NCBI GenBank assembly: GCA_022565655.1
Contig: JAIUMG010000080.1
Location: 1-11,739 of the forward strand
Source of the DNA: Alkalimonas sp.
Lineage (GTDB): Bacteria; Pseudomonadota; Gammaproteobacteria; Enterobacterales; Alteromonadaceae
DNA: 11,739 nt
Reading direction: 5' to 3'
The translations under genes and the position numbers were made by a program. Shown here in pieces: positions 1-6,073 of the stretch (its first letter is position 1; each line of letters starts with the position of its first letter). Under the pieces are notes generated by a model, which saw nothing but the letters and a program-made list of their open reading frames with translations, was not told the DNA's origin and ran no database searches.

Positions 1-559
1 TGGCCTGTTGCAACCGTTGATACCAGCGCTGACGTTGGCCAAGCGCCTGCTGCAGCAATTGCGCCTCGGCTGGCTCACTGACATAGCCACGCGCCACCTG
101 CCCCTGTATCAAAGCAGCCCGCTCGGCAGAATAACCGCCCGGATTTGAAATATCATGCACCGGTTTTAAACGCACCGTCAGCTGCCATTGCTGATCTTGT
201 TGCAGTGGCTCAGTGGCGTTGAACCAGCTCAGCCGAAGCTTATACCCCTTAGCCGGCCCCGAAGTAAGCAGCAAATCAAACTGGCTTAACAATCCATGTT
301 GACGAGGTATGCCGAGGATCCGCCCTTGCACCTGCTGGGCTGAGTCTGACAATAACGCGGCAACCGCCTGTTGATGCATCAACAGAGTTCCATGCCAGCT
401 GAGTAAATACAAACAAAGGCCACACCAAAACCAGCAGCGCTGCCAAGCCAAAAATGCTAGACTGACGAGTAGCAGGAAAAAAACAAAAAAAGGTGGCACC
501 ATCGGTAAAAATAGCGACAATATGCAACCAGAGAGTACACCTAAGCCCAACCAAGCCAT
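1..559 (-). CDS. comEC: ComEC/Rec2-family DNA-uptake channel, N-terminal part only
   Basis: Reading the minus strand from the ATG at 559 gives 186 open codons running off the window edge. Residues 1-60 are very hydrophobic and fit two to three membrane helices. Residues 75-165 resemble the DUF4131/OB-fold-like extracellular domain found near the N terminus of ComEC proteins, including the typical VRLKPVHDISNPGGYSAER stretch at 129-147 (NPGG at 139-142). In this family the later competence helices and metallo-beta-lactamase-like domain lie downstream, outside this window. ComEC forms the inner-membrane channel that takes single-stranded DNA into the cytoplasm during natural transformation. The gene is divergent from the DUF2062 gene with only 25 bases between the two starts. 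The ATG has no good Shine-Dalgarno sequence. Identification rests on family resemblance of the N-terminal domain plus the conserved neighbourhood. Confidence 0.85.
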   Translation of the reverse strand, partial: MAWLGLGVLSGCILSLFLPMVPPFFVFFLLLVSLAFLAWQRCWFWCGLCLYLLSWHGTLLMHQQAVAALLSDSAQQVQGRILGIPRQHGLLSQFDLLLTSGPAKGYKLRLSWFNATEPLQQDQQWQLTVRLKPVHDISNPGGYSAERAALIQGQVARGYVSEPAEAQLLQQALGQRQRWYQRLQQA

Positions 560-584
560 GTTTACTTTGAGTAAATGAGTTGTA
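560..584. promoter_or_regulatory. Short divergent gap with small inverted repeat
   Basis: Only 25 bases separate the comEC start (559, minus) from the DUF2062 start (585, plus). The gap holds an inverted repeat, TTTACT-TTG-AGTAAA at 561-575. The promoters of both genes must therefore extend into each other's coding region or lie further upstream. I see no clear -35/-10 pair. The repeat could be an operator or chance. Confidence 0.3.
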
Positions 585-1106
585 ATGCCAAAGAAGACTA
601 TTCGAAAATACTTACCAAATCCAGAGGTAATTCGGCAAAGTAAGTTGCTAAGACTGTTCGGTAACCTACTGCATGATGCCAACCTCTGGCACCTGAACCG
701 CCGCTCCGCGCGCGGAGGCATTGCTATTGGCTTATTCTGGGCTTGGATGCCAATGCCTTTTCAGATGGTTCCATCGGCTGCCGGCGCCATTTTTTTTCGG
801 GTCAATCTGCCATTGGCGGTGGGCACAGTCTGGGTTTCTAATCCGTTTACCATGCCGGTGATGTTTTATCTAAGTTACCTGGTCGGTGCCGTGGTATTGT
901 CCTCTCCCATTGAGCCTTTTGCCTTTGAAGCCAGCATTGATTGGTTGATCAGCAGTATGGCAACCATCGGTAAGCCATTTTTGTTAGGTTCGGTTTTGAT
1001 GGGAATAACATCCAGCATCGTTGGCTATTTTGTCATTGACTGGCTTTGGGTGCTATCGATCCGCCGCGCCCAACGTGATCGCCGTAATGGCATTAAATGG
1101 CGTTAA
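585..1106 (+). CDS. DUF2062 inner-membrane protein
   Basis: This 173-residue protein matches the DUF2062 family, small inner-membrane proteins of unknown biochemical role that often sit beside comEC and lolCDE in gammaproteobacteria. The basic N terminus (KKTIRKYLPNPEVIRQSKLL, residues 3-22) is followed by the signature hydrophobic block at 43-106, with FWAWMPMPFQMVPSAAGA at 51-68 and NLPLAVGTVWVSNPFTMPVM at 74-93. A further membrane helix lies at about 130-158, and the tail is strongly basic (RRAQRDRRNGIKWR). The ATG at 585 has a short GAG six bases upstream as a weak ribosome site. The stop lies only 2 bases from the stop of the convergent lolE. The family call is solid from the motif; the function is unknown. 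Confidence 0.85.
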   Translation: MPKKTIRKYLPNPEVIRQSKLLRLFGNLLHDANLWHLNRRSARGGIAIGLFWAWMPMPFQMVPSAAGAIFFRVNLPLAVGTVWVSNPFTMPVMFYLSYLVGAVVLSSPIEPFAFEASIDWLISSMATIGKPFLLGSVLMGITSSIVGYFVIDWLWVLSIRRAQRDRRNGIKWR

Positions 1107-1109
1107 TGC
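1090..1109. repeat. Small inverted repeat at the convergent gene ends
   Basis: GCATTAA (1090-1096) and TTAATGC (1103-1109) form a 7-base inverted repeat with a 6-base loop that reaches the stop codons of the DUF2062 gene and lolE. There is no following T-run on either strand, so it is at best a weak bidirectional terminator or simply chance. Confidence 0.25.
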
Positions 1110-2371
1110 TACTTCTGCCCTAAAACAGCAGCCGGTGAAATCTTGCTGGCTCGCCAGGCTGGGTAGATGGTGGCAACCAGGCTAAGCAGTAAAGCAATCA
1201 GTACCGTCCAGAGCAAATCTGACCAGACAAACAGCGATGGCACAAAATCAATAAAATAAATGTTGGGATCCAGCAACGAGGTGCCGGTTAGTTTAGTCAC
1301 CCAGTGAAAAATGGGTTCAATGTAGCGACTAAGCAGCCAACCGGCGATGGCACCACAGAAGGTACCGATCAAACCATTGAGCCAGCCCAGCCACATAAAG
1401 GTGCGGATCACAGCGGCAGGCGACAACCCCATGGTCAGCAAGATGGCAATATCCGATTCTTTCTCTCGTACCGCCATTACCAAGGTAGCAACTATATTAA
1501 AACAGGCCACGCCAATCACTAACGCCAGCACCAGATAGACAATGGTTCTGACCATTTGAATATCCTGATACAAATGGCCTTGTGTCTGCATCCAATTCTG
1601 CGGATAGACATAATCGTCTGACAACATGCCAAGCTCACGAGCCACCCTTGATGCCGCGAATACATCCTCCAGCTGAAAGGCAAAGCCATGCACACTGCCA
1701 ACCGGCATCGACAACCAATCTGACAACGCCGAGATATCCACCCAGGCCTGCTGGTAATCAAGCTGGCCTCCAACCTGAATAATCGCCGACACGGTCAACA
1801 CCACGGTCTGGCTGCTGGCTAACCGACCATCGGGGCGAAACTGTGGCAACATCAGCTGCAATTGCTCGCCAAGCTCAACGCCCAAGGCTTCAGCGACGCC
1901 CTTGCCCACAATAATCGAACCAGCATCTAATGAAGCAACATCCCCCTCTGTCAGATACTGCGCAAAATTAGTGATTTTTCGCTCGGCCTCCAATTCAACG
2001 CCACGAACCATGGCGCCCTTAACCTGTTGCCCCCTTCGTAAAATACCATTGCTTTTGATGTATGGTGCCGAGGCCGTCACCGCTGGATGTTCACTCAAAG
2101 ACTGCAGTTTTTCCGGCCAACCCATAATCTGGGCATCCACGGCTTGCAACTCAACATGAGGGATCACCGCCAGCAAGCGATCTTTTAACGCCTGCTCAAA
2201 ACCATTCATCACCGATAGCGCCAGAATAAGCACCGCCACACCCAGCGCTATCCCCAGAGTTGACGAGGCTGAAATAAAGCGAATAAAAGCATTGCTATGC
2301 CGCGTGGCCCGGTAGCGCCGCGCCAATTGCCAGGAGAGCCCGGCTTGTTGCAGCAGGCCTGACTTAGCCAT
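1109..2371 (-). CDS. lolE: Lipoprotein-releasing permease LolE
   Basis: This is one of two permease subunits of the LolCDE ABC transporter, which extracts outer-membrane lipoproteins from the inner membrane. With the ATG at 2371 the product has 420 residues, close to E. coli LolE. Helix 1 lies at about 33-56 and ends in LSVMNGFE. A large periplasmic (MacB-type core) domain follows, then three C-terminal helices at about 275-300, 320-350 and 382-405. LolE rather than LolC is indicated by GIALGVAVLILALSVMNGFE, LYQDIQMVRTIVYLVLALVI and NIYFIDFVPS, which track E. coli LolE closely. An ATG at 2392 is in frame, but the one at 2371 has GGAG 7 bases upstream and overlaps the lolD stop as ATGGCTAA, implying coupled translation. 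It is the last gene of lolC-lolD-lolE. Confidence 0.93.
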   Translation of the reverse strand: MAKSGLLQQAGLSWQLARRYRATRHSNAFIRFISASSTLGIALGVAVLILALSVMNGFEQALKDRLLAVIPHVELQAVDAQIMGWPEKLQSLSEHPAVTASAPYIKSNGILRRGQQVKGAMVRGVELEAERKITNFAQYLTEGDVASLDAGSIIVGKGVAEALGVELGEQLQLMLPQFRPDGRLASSQTVVLTVSAIIQVGGQLDYQQAWVDISALSDWLSMPVGSVHGFAFQLEDVFAASRVARELGMLSDDYVYPQNWMQTQGHLYQDIQMVRTIVYLVLALVIGVACFNIVATLVMAVREKESDIAILLTMGLSPAAVIRTFMWLGWLNGLIGTFCGAIAGWLLSRYIEPIFHWVTKLTGTSLLDPNIYFIDFVPSLFVWSDLLWTVLIALLLSLVATIYPAWRASKISPAAVLGQK

Positions 2372-3059
2372 CTGCCTGCTCCAAGGTACCATCGTGCATC
2401 AAATAGTGGGTATCGCATTTGGCAGCCAGCTGCAGATCATGAGTAACGATGATCAAGCTGGTGCCAAATTGCTGGTTCAGTTCGCGCAGCAACGCATAAA
2501 TGCTTTCTGCGGTCGTGTGATCAAGATTCCCTGTCGGTTCATCGGCCAGCACCAAGGCAGGCTTGGCCACTAGGGCACGCGCGATAGCAACCCGCTGTCG
2601 CTCACCACCGCTTAGCTCGGAAGGCCGGTGGGTCAGGCGGTGCGCTAAGCCGACCCGCGTTAACATATCAGTGGCTAGGTGCTCAGCTTCAACTTTGCTG
2701 TCACCACGGATCAGCAACGGCATAGCCACGTTTTCCAGCGCGGTAAAATCCATGAGTAAATGATGAAACTGATAAATAAAACCCAGATGCTGATTGCGTA
2801 GCTTGGCTTTTTGCCGCTCAGATAAACTGGCAACTTCCTGGCCCATCAAGTGCAGACTGCCACTGTCGGCCTGCTCCAGAGTGCCCAGTAAATGCAGCAA
2901 GGTACTTTTGCCTGAACCCGAACTCCCAACAATAGCCACCATTTCACCCGGGTTCAGTTCCAGGCTTACCCCATTTAGCACCGGGGTCAGATGCTGACCA
3001 TCACGAAAGGATTTCACCAGTTGCTGGCCAGATAACACTTTATTCATCACCTTACTCAT
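2364..3059 (-). CDS. lolD: Lipoprotein-releasing system ATPase LolD
   Basis: This is the cytoplasmic ATPase of LolCDE, powering lipoprotein transfer to LolA. From the ATG at 3059 it has 231 residues (E. coli LolD 233). Walker A is GSSGSGKST at 45-53, the Q-loop is Q97 within FIYQFHHLL, the ABC signature LSGGERQ is at 149-155, Walker B VLADEP at 170-175 and the switch histidine H207 is in IVTHDLQLA. The wording GFIYQFHHLLMDFTALENVA is typical of LolD as opposed to MacB or FtsE. The chosen start overlaps the lolC stop as ATGAGTAA, with GGAAG 9 bases upstream. An ATG at 3047 (MNKVLSG) is a serious alternative because E. coli LolD begins MNKIL; an ATG at 3083 is unlikely. The stop overlaps the lolE start. 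Confidence 0.95.
   Translation of the reverse strand: MSKVMNKVLSGQQLVKSFRDGQHLTPVLNGVSLELNPGEMVAIVGSSGSGKSTLLHLLGTLEQADSGSLHLMGQEVASLSERQKAKLRNQHLGFIYQFHHLLMDFTALENVAMPLLIRGDSKVEAEHLATDMLTRVGLAHRLTHRPSELSGGERQRVAIARALVAKPALVLADEPTGNLDHTTAESIYALLRELNQQFGTSLIIVTHDLQLAAKCDTHYLMHDGTLEQADG
2379..2382 (-). promoter_or_regulatory. Ribosome binding site deciding the lolE start
   Basis: On the minus strand GGAG lies 7 bases ahead of the ATG at 2371, inside the lolD coding end. The longer in-frame start at 2392 has no such site, so this supports the shorter 420-residue LolE. Confidence 0.6.
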
Positions 3060-4251
3060 CCCGAAGCACTTCCGCTGGTTCAATTTGCACCGCCCGCCAG
3101 GCCGGGTAGATCACGGCCAACATGGTCAGTGCTAAGGCACTGCAAACAATCATTAAAATTTGAGACGCATTGATCAGCACCGGCAGTTCAATGCCACCGG
3201 CGATATAAACACCAAACAGACTAAGCAGTGGGTTGATGTAACTGCTTAGCAGTACCCCGGCAATGGCCCCACTAATGGCACCAATCACCCCGTTGCTCAT
3301 GCCTTGCATGGCAAAAATGGTAAATAATTGGTAATTCTGCATGCCCTGAGTTTTTAAAATGGCGACCTCGGCCTGCTTTTCCGTCACCATCATCACCAGT
3401 GCAGATACAATATTAAAGGCCGCTACCGCCACAATCAGCAGCAACATCAACCACATCATGGCTTTTTCCATCGCCACGGCAGCAAAAAGTTTGCCATGGC
3501 TTTGCCGCCAGTCCCGCACCAGGCTAAAGTCAGCCTGCTGATGTAACGCAGCACTGAGCTGGGGTGCCTGAAAAGGCTCAGCCAACTGAATACGCCATTG
3601 CAACGGAGCTTGTGGCACCAGGCGTTGCAATTCAGTCAACTTAACCACAGCCAGCAGTTGATCCAGCTCTGAGCCGGTGTCGAGCAAGCCTGTCACGGTA
3701 AATAAACGCTGGCTAGGCATCCAGCCTAACGGGGTATAACTGCCGCCCTGAGCCAGCGATATACGAATGCGATCACCAACGGATACCTCCAGCTCTTCCG
3801 CCAGTTGACGCCCCAGCACGATGGGGTAGCGTCCGGTATCTAACTGCTGCCAGCTACCAACCATCAGGCTTTGTGCCATAAAATCAGGCAGTTGATCCAC
3901 TTCAACACCTTGCAGGTGCACAGGCGTCAGCTGACGCGGTGATTGCACCAAGGCCTCGGCTTCTACAAAGGGGCTGATACGGTCGATACCGCTGTGGCGT
4001 TGTAATAGCTGCGCTTGCCAGCCGCTGCTGGCCTGCTCAGATGTTTGCACCACCACATGAGGCAAAACGCCAAGAATACGTTTCTTTAGTTCGCCTTCAA
4101 AGCCATTCATCACCGAGCTAACCAGCGTCAACGCCATCACGCCCAGAAAAATTCCGGCGATAGAGAACAAGGTAATAAAGGAAATCACTGCATTTCCTTT
4201 GCGGCTTTGGCTGTAGCGCAGGCCGATCCATAAACTGACTGGAAGTTGCAT
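3052..4251 (-). CDS. lolC: Lipoprotein-releasing permease LolC
   Basis: This is the first gene of the lolCDE operon and the permease subunit that binds the periplasmic carrier LolA. Starting at the ATG at 4251 it has 399 residues, the same as E. coli LolC, and begins MQLPVSLWIGLRY as LolC proteins do. An upstream ATG at 4317 would add 22 residues that do not look like this family. Helix 1 is at about 24-48 (ending SSVMNGFE), followed by the periplasmic domain. Three C-terminal helices follow at about 263-290, 312-338 and 362-382. The segment SYTPLGWMPSQRLFTV (171-186) matches the LolC Hook that docks LolA, and its counterpart in the downstream LolE is divergent, as expected. RDWRQSHGKLFAAVAMEK and VAILKTQGM are also LolC-like. 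The stop overlaps lolD. Confidence 0.94.
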   Translation of the reverse strand: MQLPVSLWIGLRYSQSRKGNAVISFITLFSIAGIFLGVMALTLVSSVMNGFEGELKKRILGVLPHVVVQTSEQASSGWQAQLLQRHSGIDRISPFVEAEALVQSPRQLTPVHLQGVEVDQLPDFMAQSLMVGSWQQLDTGRYPIVLGRQLAEELEVSVGDRIRISLAQGGSYTPLGWMPSQRLFTVTGLLDTGSELDQLLAVVKLTELQRLVPQAPLQWRIQLAEPFQAPQLSAALHQQADFSLVRDWRQSHGKLFAAVAMEKAMMWLMLLLIVAVAAFNIVSALVMMVTEKQAEVAILKTQGMQNYQLFTIFAMQGMSNGVIGAISGAIAGVLLSSYINPLLSLFGVYIAGGIELPVLINASQILMIVCSALALTMLAVIYPAWRAVQIEPAEVLRDE

Positions 4252-4344
4252 CCTAATCTTCAGGACAATGTCACCGTAAAGTGGTAAAGTTGGAGGCAAT
4301 AGTATCAGACAATTCAACGTTCAGCATCCGCAAAAGGCCGCCTT
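4252..4344. promoter_or_regulatory. Divergent intergenic region, lolC / pilZ-like gene
   Basis: This 93-base gap must carry the start signals for lolCDE (minus) and the PilZ-like gene (plus). I see an ATAGTAT (plus) / ATACTAT (minus) element near 4299-4305 that could serve as a -10 on either strand, but no good -35 at the right spacing. AAAAGG at 4331-4336 is a good ribosome site, 8 bases before the ATG at 4345. No terminator or repeat was seen. Confidence 0.35.
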
Positions 4345-4953
4345 ATGGATCAAAATCAGCTGACACAACTTAAAGAAGACTTTGCCGACTACTTCCAGAT
4401 TGAAGACCAGATCCGCATCAACGCTGAGCCATTGCCTCAGGGGGGTGATGATCTATCCAAAGACGATTTTCTTGCCTTAATCCCAGAGCCATTTTTGATG
4501 GCGGGTGAGATGGTCCAGCTTAATGCCTCCTCGTTGCGCAGTTTGTCCCGGCTGGGTGATGTCGCCGATGAGCTCTGTCGTTACCTGCAACACATGGCCA
4601 AAAAAATGGATCTGATGATGCACTACGTGTTGCAACAACAAGATCAGGCAGAGTTTCGCTACTACACTCACAGCTATGGCGGCTCTGGCCTGTGTTTGCT
4701 CAGTGAGCAACCGCTGCAGGTCGGTGACTGGCTGCAATTGAAAATCTTTTTAGCCCAGGGTGAAGGCGCTGTTTTTTGTCTGGGACAAGTTATAGAATGC
4801 CGACCACAACAAGAGCAACAGCTGGTTGATGTGGTGTACCGCCATATCCGCGATGAAGATCAGGAACTGATTGTACGCGCCAGCTTGCATGAACAAACCC
4901 GGCAGTTAAAATTAAAGAAAGAACGCCGCCACGCCGGCGACACCAGTGAATAA
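4345..4953 (+). CDS. PilZ-like domain protein, degenerate c-di-GMP site
   Basis: This is a 202-residue soluble protein. It has an acidic N-terminal segment with DYFQIEDQIRIN (15-26), a mostly helical middle (about 38-100) and a C-terminal beta-rich part (103-170). The latter includes FRYYTHSYGGSGLCLL and LQVGDWLQLKIFL, which look like the core of a PilZ domain. The tail, RHIRDEDQELIVRASLHEQ then basic RQLKLKKERR, resembles PilZ proteins encoded beside lolC in Pseudomonas. Canonical PilZ proteins bind c-di-GMP through RxxxR and D/NxSxxG. Here the second motif reads HSYGGSG and no RxxxR is seen ahead of it, so nucleotide binding is doubtful. AAAAGG lies 8 bases before the ATG. The gene is followed directly by the deiminase gene, whose ribosome site overlaps this stop. 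The family call is moderate and the function unknown. Confidence 0.7.
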   Translation: MDQNQLTQLKEDFADYFQIEDQIRINAEPLPQGGDDLSKDDFLALIPEPFLMAGEMVQLNASSLRSLSRLGDVADELCRYLQHMAKKMDLMMHYVLQQQDQAEFRYYTHSYGGSGLCLLSEQPLQVGDWLQLKIFLAQGEGAVFCLGQVIECRPQQEQQLVDVVYRHIRDEDQELIVRASLHEQTRQLKLKKERRHAGDTSE

Positions 4954-4957
4954 AGGA
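4952..4957 (+). promoter_or_regulatory. Ribosome binding site deciding the deiminase start
   Basis: AAAGGA overlaps the stop codon of the PilZ-like gene and lies 6 bases before the GTG at 4964. The alternative GTG at 4946 has no such site. This favours the 346-residue product and suggests coupled translation. Confidence 0.6.
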
Positions 4958-4963
4958 TCCCAA

Positions 4964-6004
4964 GTGTCAGATTTCAAGCTACCCAGCGAGTGGGCACCTC
5001 AAGATGCTATCATGCTAACCTGGCCACACCGCGACACCGACTGGGCCTACATGCTCGATCAGGTTGAGTTGGTCTATCGCGAACTGGCCAAAGCCATTGC
5101 CAAACGACAGCAATTGGTGATTATCTGCCACAATGATGCCGTGCAGCACCAAGTCAGCAGCTTACTGAGCGAAGATGGCATCGACAGCAGCATGGTGCAT
5201 CTGGTACAGGCCCCCTGCAATGATACCTGGGCGCGTGACCATGGGCCTATTACCGTGGTTGATCCACAGGGCCAACCTTGCTTGCTGGATTTTACCTTCA
5301 CCGCCTGGGGCGATAAATTCAATGCCACCCTCGACAACGACATCAATCAGCAACTGTTTCAGGCCGAGTGCATCGCTGATATCCCGAAAAAGCGCATCGA
5401 TCTGGTGCTGGAAGGGGGCGGCATCGAATCCGATGGCGCCGGAACCTTGCTTGCCACCAAAAAGTGTTTGCTCAACCCAAACCGCAACCCATCCCTTAGC
5501 CAGGCAGAACTGGAACAACAGTTGTGCCAGCATTTTGGCCTGCAGCGTATTCTCTGGCTGGAACACGGTTACTTAGCTGGTGATGATACCGATGCACATA
5601 TCGATACGTTGGTGCGTTTTGCCCCTAACCGAACCTTGGTGTACGTCAGTTGCAGTGATCCAAAAGATGAGCATTTCCGTGAGTTACAAGCCATGGCACA
5701 GGAACTTACCGAGCTAAAAACGCTGGATGGGCAGCCCTACCACCTGATCCCACTGCCCTGGCCTGCAGCAAAATTTAATGCCGATGGTGAACGCTTGCCA
5801 GCCAGCTACGCCAACTATCTGGTGATGAATGATGCCGTGCTGGTACCTACCTACCATGACAGCCAGGATGCCGTTGCGCTGACGCAAATACGCCGGGCCT
5901 ACCCGGATCATGAGGTGATAGGCATTCATTGCCTGCCGCTGATCCAGCAATATGGCAGCTTGCATTGCGTCACCATGCAGCTTCCGCAAGGGGTATTGAA
6001 ATAA
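4964..6004 (+). CDS. aguA: Agmatine deiminase family protein
   Basis: The protein belongs to the PAD_porph/agmatine deiminase family, cytoplasmic enzymes that convert agmatine to N-carbamoylputrescine and ammonia in putrescine synthesis. With the GTG at 4964 it has 346 residues and begins MSDFKLPSEWAPQDAIMLTW, a standard family start. The active-site motifs are all present: DTWARDHGP (87-95), EGGGIESDGAGT (150-161), HID (212-214) in DTDAHIDTLVRF, and the nucleophile C335 in GSLHCVTMQLP. E150, H212 and C335 would form the catalytic set. The C-terminal motif differs from the GGGGIHCITQQ-like form of the best-studied enzymes, so the exact substrate is less certain. The usual partner AguB (carbamoylputrescine amidase) is not in this window. 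A GTG at 4946, overlapping the previous stop as GTGAATAA, is a possible alternative start. Confidence 0.85.
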   Translation: MSDFKLPSEWAPQDAIMLTWPHRDTDWAYMLDQVELVYRELAKAIAKRQQLVIICHNDAVQHQVSSLLSEDGIDSSMVHLVQAPCNDTWARDHGPITVVDPQGQPCLLDFTFTAWGDKFNATLDNDINQQLFQAECIADIPKKRIDLVLEGGGIESDGAGTLLATKKCLLNPNRNPSLSQAELEQQLCQHFGLQRILWLEHGYLAGDDTDAHIDTLVRFAPNRTLVYVSCSDPKDEHFRELQAMAQELTELKTLDGQPYHLIPLPWPAAKFNADGERLPASYANYLVMNDAVLVPTYHDSQDAVALTQIRRAYPDHEVIGIHCLPLIQQYGSLHCVTMQLPQGVLK

Positions 6005-6073
6005 CCTGCATGCGAAGTCAATGACTACCGATATCTCTGAATAGACTGTCTTACAAATGATGACTCACACACT
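6005..6073 (+). other. Deiminase-mfd spacer
   Basis: This is a 69-base gap with no hairpin plus T-run and no convincing promoter. The ATG of mfd at 6074 is not preceded by a recognisable Shine-Dalgarno sequence. mfd may be read through from the upstream genes or have its own weak promoter here. Confidence 0.4.

Noticed and set aside
276..554. Open frame of 92 codons on the minus strand with a TTG start
   Set aside because: It is an out-of-frame shadow of comEC, whose true frame starts with ATG at 559 and shows the ComEC N-terminal motifs.
5162..5576. Open frames of over 130 codons on both strands within the deiminase gene
   Set aside because: The deiminase frame carries all family motifs across this stretch; the others are composition-driven shadows.
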